Positions 1 through 8,449 of a stretch of 64,000 nucleotides of DNA are shown here, piece after piece. The stretch covers positions 1,113,116-1,177,115 of the forward strand of contig NZ_VCPC01000001.1 of NCBI RefSeq assembly GCF_005938225.1, written 5' to 3'. The notes beneath the pieces are model-generated. The model saw nothing but the letters and a program-made list of their open reading frames with translations, searched no databases and was not told the origin of the DNA. A program made the translations under genes and the position numbers. The first letter of the stretch is position 1, and each line of letters starts with the position of its first letter. Source of the stretch: Arenibacterium halophilum (lineage in GTDB: Bacteria; Pseudomonadota; Alphaproteobacteria; Rhodobacterales; Rhodobacteraceae).

Positions 1-187
1 GGAAGACCGCGGCCTCGTCCACCCAGATCACCGGGCTGCCGATGCTGCGCGAGATCACGTTGAGCATCAACAGGCCAAAGATCGCCAGCATCAACGCACC
101 GATCAGAACGGTTTCCGCCCGTGCGATCACGCTGTCGATGCGGGCCAGCACGCCCGGTGCCGAATCTGTTTGCGTTACTTGCGTCAT
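1..187 (-). CDS. TRAP transporter small permease (DctQ-like), C-terminus cut by window edge
   Basis: Only the first 62 codons are present; the gene runs off the left edge. The visible N-terminus has a hydrophobic segment from about residue 24 to 40, followed by a motif ending in W-V-D-E-A-A-V-F. That W-x-D-E-x-A motif is typical of the DctQ small membrane subunit of TRAP carboxylate transporters, which pairs with DctM and a periplasmic binding protein. The ATG at 187 has a strong GGGAGG ribosome-binding site just upstream (minus strand). An FNR-like palindrome lies in its upstream region. The large permease and binding protein would be expected to the left. The substrate cannot be told. Confidence 0.75.
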   Translation of the reverse strand, partial: MTQVTQTDSAPGVLARIDSVIARAETVLIGALMLAIFGLLMLNVISRSIGSPVIWVDEAAVF

Positions 188-219
188 GGCCACCTCCCGG
201 CGGTAAAAAATATCTATAT

Positions 220-233
220 TTGACGCAGGTCAA
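220..233. promoter_or_regulatory. FNR/CRP-family palindrome upstream of TRAP gene
   Basis: Perfect inverted repeat TTGAC-N4-GTCAA, the geometry of FNR/FnrL/DNR-type sites (canonical TTGAT-N4-ATCAA). It lies about 33-46 bases upstream of the TRAP ATG, beside an AT-rich stretch with a TATAGA-like -10 at 213-218 on the minus strand. So close to the -10 it would be better placed to repress than to activate. The function is inferred from sequence only. Confidence 0.45.
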
Positions 234-434
234 TCAAAATATTCACATTTTTGGCGACACGTCGTAATTATCGATGATTTTCAAGCGCCCATGCCGCCAG
301 AGCTGCTGAGGATCCCCAGCAGATGCGAAATTTTCGAAATTTTAGACAGAGTGGCCCGGTTTGGGCCTGTCAGAGCGTCAGCCCGTCACAGGGCTATCCC
401 AAGGTCCGATCACTCGGTGCTGTGGCGAAGGACA

Positions 435-489
435 GGGGGGCTCTGCCCCCGTCCCTGCGGGACTCCCCCGGGATATTTTTCGCCCAAAG
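435..489 (-). repeat. GC-rich 3'-end repeat, copy A (downstream of ychF)
   Basis: Contains two small hairpins (GGGGGC/GCCCCC and GTCCC-TGC-GGGAC), then CTCCCCCGGGATATTTTT and a CCCAAAG block. Closely similar sequence recurs at 13991-14102 and 16252-16312, with shorter relatives at 46088-46124 and 51336-51369. Each copy begins 8-20 bases after a minus-strand stop codon, here that of ychF. Confidence 0.7.
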
Positions 490-507
490 ACGCCCGGGGG
501 TGGGGGC

Positions 508-1605
508 TTAGGTATTGAAGAGGAAATGCAGCACGTCGCCGTCCTTGACGACATAGCTCTTGCCCTCGGCGCGCATCTTGCCCGCTTCTTTGGCGCCCTG
601 TTCGCCGCCCAGCGCGACGAAGTCGTCAAAGGCGATGGTTTCCGCGCGGATGAAGCCTTTTTCAAAATCGCCGTGGATCACGCCGGCGGCCTGGGGGGCC
701 GAGGTGCCCTGGCGGATCGTCCAGGCGCGCGCCTCTTTCGGGCCAACGGTGAAATAGGTTTCCAGTTGCAGCAATTCGTAGCCGGCGCGGATCAGCCGGT
801 CGAGGCCCGGTTCTTCGAGGCCCATTTCCGACAGGAACATTTCAGCTTCGTCGGTTTCGAGCTGGCTGATCTCTTCCTCGATCCGGGCCGAGATGATGAC
901 ATGGGCGTTGCCCTGTGCGGCGGCCATCTCGGCCACGCGGGCGGAATGGGCGTTGCCGGTTGCCGATTCATCCTCGGCCACGTTGCAGACGTAGAGCACC
1001 GGTTTCGTGGTCAGCAGTTGCAGCCCCTTCCACGCGCGGGCGTCTTCGGCGTCCACCTCGACGGTGCGGGCCGGGCGGCCGTCTTCCAGCGCGGCCTGGG
1101 CGGCGGCCAGCAGGCGGTCCTGCTGCTGGGCTTCCTTGTCGTTGCCCTTGAGCTTGCGCACCAGGTTGGCGCGGCGCTTCTCGATCGATTCGAGATCGGC
1201 CAGCATCAGTTCGGTTTCGATGGTGTCGGCATCGGCAACCGGATCGACGCGGCCTTCGACATGGGTCACGTCGCCGTCTTCGAAGCAGCGCAGCACATGG
1301 GCGATGGCGTCGACCTCGCGGATGTTGGCAAGGAACTGGTTGCCAAGGCCCTCGCCCTTGCTGGCACCCTTCACGAGGCCCGCAATATCGACGAAGGTCA
1401 TCCGCGTCGGGATGATCTGTTTCGAGCTGGCAATCGCAGCCAGCCGGTCAAGCCGCGCGTCGGGCACAGCGACCTCGCCCACGTTGGGTTCGATGGTGCA
1501 GAAGGGAAAATTTGCAGCTTGGGCGGCAGCGGTGCGTGTCAGCGCGTTGAACAGCGTCGACTTGCCCACGTTCGGCAGTCCGACGATCCCCATCTTGAAT
1601 CCCAT
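508..1605 (-). CDS. ychF: Redox-regulated ribosome-associated ATPase YchF (Obg-like)
   Basis: 365 residues, the normal length of YchF. It starts [17 protein letters not shown]: the P-loop GLPNVGKS lies at the extreme N-terminus as in Obg/YchF GTPase-fold ATPases. A TGS-like C-terminal domain ends in the typical [11 protein letters not shown]. YchF binds ribosomes and hydrolyses ATP rather than GTP, and is linked to stress and translation control. The reading frame stays open upstream to 1926, but the start at 1605 fits the family N-terminus and has AAAGAGG about 8 bases before it. In many bacteria ychF neighbours pth and rplY; here those lie 4-6 kb away on the other strand. Confidence 0.93.
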   Translation of the reverse strand: MGFKMGIVGLPNVGKSTLFNALTRTAAAQAANFPFCTIEPNVGEVAVPDARLDRLAAIASSKQIIPTRMTFVDIAGLVKGASKGEGLGNQFLANIREVDAIAHVLRCFEDGDVTHVEGRVDPVADADTIETELMLADLESIEKRRANLVRKLKGNDKEAQQQDRLLAAAQAALEDGRPARTVEVDAEDARAWKGLQLLTTKPVLYVCNVAEDESATGNAHSARVAEMAAAQGNAHVIISARIEEEISQLETDEAEMFLSEMGLEEPGLDRLIRAGYELLQLETYFTVGPKEARAWTIRQGTSAPQAAGVIHGDFEKGFIRAETIAFDDFVALGGEQGAKEAGKMRAEGKSYVVKDGDVLHFLFNT

Positions 1606-1785
1606 ATCAGGCCTCTTTGCGTTGCAACGGGCCGCTTCTATCAGCATCGCCGTGATGCGCAAGCGCCCCTCCCTCCCCCGGTGACGCATCGCCGCAACAA
1701 TGCACAGGTGATGCGCAGCACGGCCCCTTGGCTTCTGGCGCGAAAGACATATTTTACCGCTTCTCAGCTTTCGAAAGTTCGCACG

Positions 1786-2271
1786 ATGAAAACACTCGCT
1801 CTGGCATTCGGTCTGATGGTGGCCGCCATTTCCGCGCAGGCGCAATCCCTCGTCCTTGGCGCCGGGTATTCCGATTTCAGCGACGCCCGCGGCCGCGATA
1901 CGGCCACACTGAGCCTCGAGTATCAATTTGCCCCTTTCTATTCGGGCCGGGTGATCGAAATTTCAACGCTGATCGCCGCCGATCACGATGGCGAAGGCGA
2001 CAGCTATGCCGGCGTTGGTCTGGGTGCGAAATGGCGGCTGAAAAACGACTGGTTCATCGAGGCCAGCACGATGCCCGGCTATTACGACGCGGGCACTGCG
2101 GCGAATAATCTGGGCGGGCACTTCCACTTCCGCTCGTTGCTGGGCGTTGGGCGCACCCTGCCCTCGGGCAATGCCGTGTCGATGGCCCTGACACACAAAA
2201 GCAATGCCTCGACCAAAAGCTACAACCCCGGCGTCAACGCGCTGCTGGTACGCTATCATCTGGCCTTCTGA
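1786..2271 (+). CDS. PagL-like lipid A 3-O-deacylase family outer-membrane protein
   Basis: 161 residues. A signal peptide (cleavage near AISAQA-QS, residue 19-20) is followed by alternating beta-strand sequence and a C-terminal aromatic residue (HLAF), as in small outer-membrane barrels. The motif THKSNAS (His137, Ser139) followed by NPG matches the His-x-Ser signature of the PagL/acyloxyacyl hydrolase family, which removes the 3-linked acyl chain of lipid A. In Pseudomonas PagL a catalytic Glu lies 14 residues after the His; here that position is Asn151. Enzymatic activity is therefore uncertain and it may be a relative of altered function. The start ATG at 1786 is preceded by a weak ribosome-binding site. 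Confidence 0.65.
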   Translation: MKTLALAFGLMVAAISAQAQSLVLGAGYSDFSDARGRDTATLSLEYQFAPFYSGRVIEISTLIAADHDGEGDSYAGVGLGAKWRLKNDWFIEASTMPGYYDAGTAANNLGGHFHFRSLLGVGRTLPSGNAVSMALTHKSNASTKSYNPGVNALLVRYHLAF

Positions 2272-2364
2272 GCCAAGGTGACAACAGCCGACGGGCCGGA
2301 TGGTGCATTGATTTCCGGCCCCGTATTTGGCAACAGCGGGAAACCGTTCCACAGGATTGCACCC

Positions 2365-3156
2365 ATGACCCGCATCGATGCCAAGTTCGCCGACCTGAAG
2401 TCCAAGGGCCAGAAGGCCTTTGTTGCCTATGTCATGGCGGGCGATCCCGATTACGACACCTCGCTTGAGATCGTGCGCGGGTTGCCGGGTGCCGGGGTCG
2501 ACGTGATCGAGCTGGGCCTGCCCTTTACCGATCCGATGGCCGATGGGCCGACGATCCAGCTGGCCGGGCAACGCGCGCTGGAAGGCGGGATGACGCTGGA
2601 CAAGACGCTGGCGCTGGCCCGGGCCTTTCGCGAAGGCGACACCACAACGCCGATCGTGATGATGGGCTATTACAACCCGATCTACAGCCGGGGCGTGCCG
2701 AAATTCCTGGAACAAGCGAAAGAGGCCGGCATCGACGGGCTGATCATCGTCGACCTGCCGCCCGAAGAAGACAGCGAGCTGTGCATTCCTGCGCAGGAGG
2801 CCGGGCTGAATTTCATCCGCCTTGCCACGCCCACCACCGATGATGCGCGCCTGCCGCGCGTGCTTCAGAACACCTCGGGGTTTGTCTATTACGTCTCGAT
2901 CACCGGGATCACCGGCTCGGCCGAGGCGCAGGCCGACGATGTCGCCCCCGAGGTCGCGCGCATCAAGGCGGGCACCGATCTGCCGGTGATCGTGGGCTTT
3001 GGTGTCAAGACGCCCGAAACCGCCAAGGCCATCGCCGGGGTGGCCGATGGCACGGTTGTCGGCTCGGCCATTGTCAGCCAGATCGAACATGGCAAATCCG
3101 TGGCCGATGTGCTGGCTTTCGTGCGCGGATTGGCCGACGGCGCGCATTCCGCCTGA
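2365..3156 (+). CDS. trpA: Tryptophan synthase alpha subunit
   Basis: 263 residues, a full-length TIM barrel. It converts indole-3-glycerol phosphate to indole, which is channelled to TrpB. Visible family motifs are [17 protein letters not shown] (catalytic Glu and Asp region), the GYYNP loop and the phosphate-binding GFGVKTPE near the C-terminus. The start at 2365 ([12 protein letters not shown]) matches the family; an in-frame extension to 2278 is less likely. The partner gene trpB is about 5 kb away on the other strand, so the subunits are not co-transcribed here. Confidence 0.95.
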   Translation: MTRIDAKFADLKSKGQKAFVAYVMAGDPDYDTSLEIVRGLPGAGVDVIELGLPFTDPMADGPTIQLAGQRALEGGMTLDKTLALARAFREGDTTTPIVMMGYYNPIYSRGVPKFLEQAKEAGIDGLIIVDLPPEEDSELCIPAQEAGLNFIRLATPTTDDARLPRVLQNTSGFVYYVSITGITGSAEAQADDVAPEVARIKAGTDLPVIVGFGVKTPETAKAIAGVADGTVVGSAIVSQIEHGKSVADVLAFVRGLADGAHSA

Positions 3157-3250
3157 TTGTTGCCCAGAAATGAACGGTCTGTTGCCATTTGCAGGCCACT
3201 AGCGGCGATTATCCCTGCTTCATCGGCAATTGTTTCCGGTGGAGCAAACA

Positions 3251-3607
3251 ATGGCACTTCGCAGCTTTCTTGGCGCCCTGCTGTGCGCCGCACAACTGGG
3301 TCTGGCGCCGGGCGCCATGGCTGAAACCCGCGTCTACCAGGGCGACGAGGCAAAGGCGCTGCAATGCGCGGCTTACTTTTCTTATTCTGCTTGGGTTCTG
3401 GCAGGGCGCGGGCTGTTCACGCCACGCAACGCCGATGAGGGGGCCATCGCGGCGACCAACATCCTTGGCCGCCACGTCAGCGGCACATACGAACAGAAAC
3501 GCGCGGCCTTTCAGGTCGCGCTGAACCGGCTGCCGCCGGAAGACAACGACCTGATCGCCGATTCGATTCGCTACCTTGGCTGGTGCCGCGAAAAATTCCT
3601 GAGCTAG
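3251..3607 (+). CDS. Small secreted protein of unknown function
   Basis: 118 residues. The N-terminal signal peptide is predicted to be cut after GAMA (residues 20-24), leaving a mature protein of about 94 residues with two cysteines (QCAAYF and WCREKF). I recognise no family. The start at 3251 is preferred over an in-frame ATG at 3230 because GGTGGAG lies 7-8 bases before it and it begins directly with the signal peptide. Its stop codon overlaps the 3' end of the convergent MaoC gene by four bases. Confidence 0.65.
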   Translation: MALRSFLGALLCAAQLGLAPGAMAETRVYQGDEAKALQCAAYFSYSAWVLAGRGLFTPRNADEGAIAATNILGRHVSGTYEQKRAAFQVALNRLPPEDNDLIADSIRYLGWCREKFLS

Positions 3608-4044
3608 GCGTCGCGCCGTTTCAGCATGTGGGTCGAATGATAGGACGACACCAGCACATCGTTCTGGTTCAGGATGTTGTATTGTACATCGACGAAGCCA
3701 CGGTCGGGTTTCGATTTTGACGGCTTGGCCGCTGTCACCTCTGCCTCGACCCGCAGCGTATCGCCCGCGTAGACCGGTTTGATCCAGCGCACATCCGCCA
3801 TGCCGGGCGACCCCATCGAACTTTCCGACCAGTCGCTGGCCTGAAGCGTCAGGTTGAAGGCAGTCAGGATGGTGTGAAACCCGCTGGCGATCAGCCCGCC
3901 GAAGACCGACTCTTTCGCCGCCGCTTCGTCCACATGGAACGGCTGGTTGTCCCACTGTTTGCCAAAGGCGATGATCTCCTCGGCGCTCAGCGTTTTGGTT
4001 CCGGTGGCATAGGTCTTGCCGACCGGCATATCTTCGTAAAACAT
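3604..4044 (-). CDS. MaoC-family acyl-CoA hydratase/dehydratase (hot-dog fold)
   Basis: 146 residues, a single hot-dog domain. The hydratase 2-type signature is visible as the F-x-x-x-WDNQPFHVDEAAA region followed by FGGLIASGFHT, carrying the Asp and His typical of R-specific enoyl-CoA hydratases. Such proteins act on short or branched acyl-CoAs; related proteins in this group include mesaconyl-CoA hydratases, though those are longer. The exact substrate is unknown. Convergent with the small secreted protein, with a four-base overlap of the 3' ends. Confidence 0.85.
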   Translation of the reverse strand: MFYEDMPVGKTYATGTKTLSAEEIIAFGKQWDNQPFHVDEAAAKESVFGGLIASGFHTILTAFNLTLQASDWSESSMGSPGMADVRWIKPVYAGDTLRVEAEVTAAKPSKSKPDRGFVDVQYNILNQNDVLVSSYHSTHMLKRRDA

Positions 4045-4176
4045 CTGTCTCTCCCCGTTTGTAGATGACTATGACCTGCGCGTCGGAACGGTTCCAGCCC
4101 CGCACGATCACGCGCGATTGCCTGAACGCGACGGCATTGGTAAAGAAACCTAACCGTTTACCGTGAAAGGCCCGCC

Positions 4177-5343
4177 ATGCCCGTCATCACCAACATCGCC
4201 GACCTGAAGCGCATCCATGAACGCCGCGTGCCGCGCATGTTCTACGACTACGCCGAAAGCGGCAGCTGGACGGAGCAGACCTTTCGCGAGAACACCACCG
4301 ATTTCGAACAGATCCGCCTGCGCCAGAAAGTGGCCGTGGATATGTCGGGCCGCTCGACCGCCGGCAAGATGATCGGGCAGGATGTTACGATGCCGGTGGC
4401 ACTGGCCCCCGTGGGGCTAACGGGGATGCAGCACGCCGATGGCGAGATCAAGGCCGCCCGCGCGGCCGAGGCGTTCGGCGTGCCCTATACGCTGTCGACC
4501 ATGTCGATCAATTCGATCGAGGACGTGGCCGAGGCGACGACGAAACCGTTCTGGTTTCAGCTGTATACGATGAACGACACCGATTACACCTCGCGGCTGA
4601 TCCAGCGGGCCAAGGACGCGGGCTGTTCCGCGCTGGTCATCACGCTGGACCTGCAATTGCTGGGGCAGCGCCACAAGGACCTGAAGAACGGCCTGTCCGC
4701 CCCGCCCAAGCTGACCGCGCGCACGATTGCGAACCTCGCCACGAAATGGGCCTGGGGCATCGAAATGCTGGGCGCCAAGCGGCGCGAGTTCGGCAATATC
4801 GTGGGCCATGTCGACGGCATCGACGATCCGGCCTCGTTGGGCGCATGGACAGCGCAGCAGTTCGACCTGACGCTGGACTGGTCCAAGATCAGCAAGCTGA
4901 TGGAGCAATGGGGCGGCAAGGTGATCCTGAAAGGCATCCTTGACCCGGAAGACGCCAAGATGGCCGTGAAGGTCGGCGCCGATGCGATCACCGTGTCGAA
5001 CCACGGCGGGCGTCAGCTCGATGGCGCACTCAGTTCGATCCGAATGCTGACCCCGATCCTGGACGCCGTGGGCGGCGATATCGAGGTGCATCTCGACAGC
5101 GGCATCCGGTCGGGTCAGGACGTGCTGAAGGCGCTGGCGATGGGCGCAAACGGCACGATGATCGGGCGGTCCTACATCTATGGCCTTGGCGCCATGGGGC
5201 AAAAGGGTGTGAGCACCGCGCTCGAAGTCATCCGCAAGGAACTCGACATGACGATGGCGCTCTGCGGCGAAACCAACGTGGCCAATCTTGGGCGCCACAA
5301 CCTGCTGATCCCGCAGGGGTTCGAAGGCACCTGGCAGGATTAG
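4177..5343 (+). CDS. lldD: FMN-dependent alpha-hydroxy-acid dehydrogenase (L-lactate dehydrogenase type)
   Basis: 388 residues, the full length of the FMN alpha-hydroxy-acid oxidising family (LldD, glycolate oxidase). Key motifs include the N-terminal P-R-x-FYDYAESG, the FWFQLYT strand and SNHGGRQLDGA (catalytic His and substrate Arg), then HLDSGIRSGQDV and GRSYIYGLGA for FMN phosphate binding. It probably oxidises L-lactate to pyruvate at the membrane, passing electrons to quinone or cytochrome. Other 2-hydroxy acids are possible, so the symbol is by resemblance. A ribosome-binding AAAGG lies 6-10 bases before the ATG. The sulfotransferase gene follows after 3 bases, suggesting co-transcription. 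Confidence 0.85.
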   Translation: MPVITNIADLKRIHERRVPRMFYDYAESGSWTEQTFRENTTDFEQIRLRQKVAVDMSGRSTAGKMIGQDVTMPVALAPVGLTGMQHADGEIKAARAAEAFGVPYTLSTMSINSIEDVAEATTKPFWFQLYTMNDTDYTSRLIQRAKDAGCSALVITLDLQLLGQRHKDLKNGLSAPPKLTARTIANLATKWAWGIEMLGAKRREFGNIVGHVDGIDDPASLGAWTAQQFDLTLDWSKISKLMEQWGGKVILKGILDPEDAKMAVKVGADAITVSNHGGRQLDGALSSIRMLTPILDAVGGDIEVHLDSGIRSGQDVLKALAMGANGTMIGRSYIYGLGAMGQKGVSTALEVIRKELDMTMALCGETNVANLGRHNLLIPQGFEGTWQD

Positions 5344-5346
5344 GCG

Positions 5347-5964
5347 ATGCTCGTCTTCTCGGCGCAGAACCTGGCCTTCATCGCGGTGCCCAAGACCGGG
5401 ACCACCGCGATAGAGCTGGCGTTGAAGCCGCGCGCCGACATCATCTTTACCAAGAAGCGCAAGCACCTGACGGCGCAGCGGTTTCACAACCGGATCGCGC
5501 CGTTCCTCAACACCGAATTCGACATGCGCCCCGACCGCTTTGCCGTGATGCGCGAGCCCGAGGAGCAGATCCGCAGCTGGTTTCGCTATCGCGCGCGCGA
5601 GGCAAAGCAGGGCTCGGCCCTATCGACCGAGGGCATCGGATTCGATGAATTCGTGCGGGCGGTGATCTCTGACGATCCGCCGCCCTATGCGGGCATCGGC
5701 AGCCAGTTTGCCATGCTGACCTCGGGCAAGGGCAAGCTGCTAGTACATCACCTGTTTGCCCATGAATCCCCGCTGAAACTGCACGCCTTCCTTGACGCCC
5801 GCTTTGGCGAGCCGATCACCCTGAAGGCGCGCAATGTCTCGCCCCCCGTCGCGGCCGAGCTGGAGCCGGACACCCGCCGCAAACTCGTCGTCGCGCGGCA
5901 GGCGGAATTCGATCTGTATGCCCGGCTGGTTGACGCGGGCGGGCACCTTGAAACCGCGCTGTAG
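5347..5964 (+). CDS. Sulfotransferase family protein
   Basis: 205 residues. The N-terminal VPKTGTT (residues 14-20) is the 5'-phosphosulfate loop that binds PAPS, and [15 protein letters not shown] (about 68-82) resembles the 3'-phosphate-binding segment R-x-P-x5-S-x-F. It therefore looks like a small bacterial sulfotransferase transferring sulfate from PAPS to a carbohydrate or lipid acceptor; the acceptor cannot be told. It starts 3 bases after the lldD stop and probably shares its transcript, though no functional link between the two is obvious. Confidence 0.75.
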   Translation: MLVFSAQNLAFIAVPKTGTTAIELALKPRADIIFTKKRKHLTAQRFHNRIAPFLNTEFDMRPDRFAVMREPEEQIRSWFRYRAREAKQGSALSTEGIGFDEFVRAVISDDPPPYAGIGSQFAMLTSGKGKLLVHHLFAHESPLKLHAFLDARFGEPITLKARNVSPPVAAELEPDTRRKLVVARQAEFDLYARLVDAGGHLETAL

Positions 5965-6083
5965 CCGCCCGTCGCGCCTTGCGCAAAAGGGCTTTCCCTG
6001 CGGTCGAATCCGGTCTATACGCGCGGCTTCACGCGGGGCTACAGCCTTGGAGGAGCCCCGCCCCTACTTATGGAGATAGACCT

Positions 6084-6722
6084 ATGGCTGGAGAGATTCC
6101 CGATCTCATCGCCCAGGAACGGACGGGGACAGGCAAGGGCGCCGCTCGTCAGGCACGTCGTGACGGCCTGGTTCCCGGAATCGTTTTTGGTGGCGACAAT
6201 GATCCGCTGCCGATCAACATTCCCTTCAACGTCCTGTTGAAGAAACTGCGCGCCGGGCGCTTCAAGTCGACGCTGTTCAACATGAAGGTTGAAGGCCACG
6301 ACGACGTGCGCGTGATCTGCCGCGACGTTCAGCGCGACGTGGTGAAAGACCTGCCGACGCACGTCGATTTCATGCGCCTGCGCCGCACCACCAAGATCAA
6401 CCTGTACATCCCGGTTGAAGTTGTGGGCGAAGAGAGCTGCCCCGGCCTGCGCAAGGGTGGCGTTCTGACGTTGGTCCGCCCCGAGGTGGAACTGGTCGTG
6501 ACCGCGGGCGATATCCCCGATCACATCACCATCGACGTGTCGGGCGCCAACATCGGCGACAGCATCACCATTTCCTCGGTGACGCTGCCCGATGGCGCCA
6601 AGGCAACCATCGACCGCGACTTCGTGATCGCCAACGTGTCCGCTCCGTCGGGCCTGCGTTCTTCGGGTGACGATGAAGAGGCCGAAGCCGAAGACGCCGG
6701 CGAAGAGGCCGCAGAAGAATAA
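6084..6722 (+). CDS. rplY: 50S ribosomal protein L25/general stress protein Ctc
   Basis: 212 residues, the long CTC type: an N-terminal L25 5S-rRNA-binding domain (about 1-95) plus a C-terminal beta domain (about 100-190) and a highly acidic tail rich in E, D and A. It binds 5S rRNA in the large subunit. The start at 6084 is supported by GGAG 8-11 bases upstream and by the family N-terminus; the open frame back to 5979 is leader. A clear rho-independent terminator follows at 6745, yet the usual partner pth comes 130 bases downstream in the same orientation. Confidence 0.95.
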   Translation: MAGEIPDLIAQERTGTGKGAARQARRDGLVPGIVFGGDNDPLPINIPFNVLLKKLRAGRFKSTLFNMKVEGHDDVRVICRDVQRDVVKDLPTHVDFMRLRRTTKINLYIPVEVVGEESCPGLRKGGVLTLVRPEVELVVTAGDIPDHITIDVSGANIGDSITISSVTLPDGAKATIDRDFVIANVSAPSGLRSSGDDEEAEAEDAGEEAAEE

Positions 6723-6744
6723 GCTGTGCATTAGCGTTGCTGTG

Positions 6745-6770
6745 AGACGGGGCCCTTGCGGCCCCGTTTT
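6745..6770 (+). terminator. Rho-independent terminator after rplY
   Basis: An 8-bp stem ACGGGGCC / GGCCCCGT with a CTTGC loop, followed by TTTTGCGTTT. It lies 25 bases after the rplY stop. It would separate rplY from pth or only attenuate readthrough. Confidence 0.85.
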
Positions 6771-6854
6771 GCGTTTCTGGACCGGGGCACTGGAAATTCC
6801 CGGCGGTTTTCGGCATCACCGGAGGCACATCGCCACAAACGGAAAGACCGCGCC

Positions 6855-7568
6855 ATGATCCTGCTTGTCGGCCTGGGCAACCCCGGCCCGAAATACGCCC
6901 GCAACCGTCACAACATCGGCTTTATGGCGCTGGACCAGATCGCCGAGGACCATGGGTTCGCCCCGTGGCGCGGCCGGTTTCAAGGCAGCCTGACCGAAGG
7001 CCGGTTGGGCGACGACAAGGCGCTGTTGCTGAAGCCCGAAACCTTCATGAACCTGTCGGGGCAAGCCGTGGGCGAGGCGATGCGGTTTTACAAGCTGACA
7101 CCAGAGGATGTCTGGGTCGTGCACGACGAAATCGACCTGCCCCCCGGCAAGGTCAAGCTGAAGCGCGGCGGCGGTCATGCGGGGCACAACGGGCTGCGAT
7201 CCGTGCATCAGCATATCGGCCCCGAATATGGCCGCGTGCGCATCGGCGTGGGCCACCCCGGACGCAAAGAGGCGGTGCCGGGCTACGTGCTGCACGATTT
7301 CGCCAAGGCGGATGAAGCCTGGATCGACGATGTGCTGCGCGGCCTGTCTGACGGTGCACCCGATCTGGCCCGGGGCGATGCCGCCCGCGCCAGCAACGCA
7401 ATTGCCCTGAGGGTCGCTCCGCCGCGCCCCTCGACCGGACAGAAAAAACCGAAAGCCGCGCCCGAGGCAGCCGTTAAGGAAACCGAAGGGGAATCGCGCG
7501 ACACTGCCACCGAACCGCCCGCCGACACCCGGTCGCCGCTGGAAAAGCTGCTCGACCGGTTCAAGTGA
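6855..7568 (+). CDS. pth: Peptidyl-tRNA hydrolase
   Basis: 237 residues. It recycles peptidyl-tRNA released from stalled ribosomes. The N-terminus LLVGLGNPGPKYARNRHNIGF contains the conserved Asn and catalytic His of the Pth family; KPETFMNLSG and the VVHDEIDLPPGKVKLK block follow. About 45 extra residues at the C-terminus (charged, rich in K, E, P) extend beyond the usual 190-residue core, as seen in other Rhodobacterales. Start at 6855 by family match. It lies downstream of rplY, a classic pairing. Confidence 0.95.
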   Translation: MILLVGLGNPGPKYARNRHNIGFMALDQIAEDHGFAPWRGRFQGSLTEGRLGDDKALLLKPETFMNLSGQAVGEAMRFYKLTPEDVWVVHDEIDLPPGKVKLKRGGGHAGHNGLRSVHQHIGPEYGRVRIGVGHPGRKEAVPGYVLHDFAKADEAWIDDVLRGLSDGAPDLARGDAARASNAIALRVAPPRPSTGQKKPKAAPEAAVKETEGESRDTATEPPADTRSPLEKLLDRFK

Positions 7569-7639
7569 TGGCGCGCCACTGACAGACCGCGCAATTCGCG
7601 CTAGACTTGGGGGTAACCAACGAACCGAAGGATCCCGCC

Positions 7640-8020
7640 ATGCAGCCCGATGCCAGCGTCAATGTTCTGGGCGGCCCGCTTGCCCCCTGCTCTGTCTCGC
7701 CGGTGACCGGGTTTTTCCGCGACGGGCATTGCAACACCTGCGCCGCCGATCAGGGCAGCCACACGGTCTGCGCCATCATGACTCGGGAATTCCTGGCCTA
7801 TTCGAAATATGTAGGTAACGATCTGTCAACGCCGCGCCCCGAATACGGATTTGACGGGCTGAAACCGGGGGATTCATGGTGCCTTTGCGCCAGCCGTTTC
7901 GCTCAGGCGGCCGAGGAAGGATGCGCGCCGCAGATCAACCTGAAGGCCACCCACCTGCGCGCGCTTGACGTGGTTTCGCTGGAGATATTGCGCTCCCATG
8001 CCACCGATCCTGCGGCTTGA
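7640..8020 (+). CDS. DUF2237 family protein
   Basis: 126 residues. It matches the DUF2237 pattern throughout: NVLGGPLAPC, TGFFRDGHCNTC, VCAIMTREFLAYSKYVGNDLSTP and WCLCASRFAQA, ending in ATHLRALDVVSLEIL. The conserved cysteines (five in the first half and the WCLC motif) suggest a structural or metal-binding role. No biochemical function is known to me. The start at 7640 has GAAGGATCC just upstream. The gene stands alone between pth and the ABM protein, all on the plus strand. Confidence 0.85.
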   Translation: MQPDASVNVLGGPLAPCSVSPVTGFFRDGHCNTCAADQGSHTVCAIMTREFLAYSKYVGNDLSTPRPEYGFDGLKPGDSWCLCASRFAQAAEEGCAPQINLKATHLRALDVVSLEILRSHATDPAA

Positions 8021-8107
8021 CCCCCAATGCGTTTTCCTGATTAGTGCGGCGCAAGCCAGCCATGTTCAGCCAGCGCCCCTGTAACCTGACAATGACTGGA
8101 CCATCCC

Positions 8108-8428
8108 ATGAGCTTTATCGCGATGAACCGCTTCAAGATCCGCCCTGGTCGCGAGGCCGATTTCGAAACCATCTGGAAATCCCGTGAAAGCCGCCTGAGC
8201 GAGATGCAGGGCTTTCGTGAATTCCGCCTGCTGAAAGGCCCGAAATCCGACGATCACACGCTGTATTCCAGCCACGTGATCTGGGACAGCAAGGCCGATT
8301 TCGAGGCCTGGACCAAATCGGAACAGTTTCGCGACGCCCACAAAAACGCGGGTAACCGCGAAGGCGAAAGCCCGATGGTCGGGCATCCGCAGTTCGAGGG
8401 GTTTGAAACCGTCCTGCACGAGGGTTAG
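8108..8428 (+). CDS. Antibiotic biosynthesis monooxygenase (ABM) domain protein, HmoA/IsdG-like
   Basis: 106 residues, one dimeric alpha/beta-barrel ABM domain: FIAMNRFKIRPGREADFETIWKSRE, then GFREFRLLKG and YSSHVIWDSKADFEAWTKSEQFRDAH. The late His and the W-x-S-x-x-F-x-x-W pattern resemble heme-degrading monooxygenases (HmoA/IsdG), so a role in heme catabolism is possible; other ABM proteins act on quinols or polyketides. It is followed by convergent trpB, whose stop lies about 20 bases away. Confidence 0.75.
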   Translation: MSFIAMNRFKIRPGREADFETIWKSRESRLSEMQGFREFRLLKGPKSDDHTLYSSHVIWDSKADFEAWTKSEQFRDAHKNAGNREGESPMVGHPQFEGFETVLHEG

Positions 8429-8449
8429 GCCCGCGCGCAAGGCCGGTAT

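Larger units (their letters stand above)
188..507. other. Intergenic region between TRAP gene and ychF
   Basis: This 320-base gap has an AT-rich left half (about 207-280) carrying the TRAP promoter region and the FNR-like palindrome. Its right half holds copy A of the GC-rich 3'-end repeat (435-489). I see no credible gene: the short frames here have no ribosome-binding site or family resemblance. Confidence 0.6.

Noticed and set aside
361..1785. Long plus-strand open frame (from 361) across the ychF region, continuing in frame into the PagL-like gene
   Set aside because: Its first ~475 codons are antisense to ychF, lack any family resemblance and begin inside a repeat. Only the part from 1786 is a real gene with a signal peptide.
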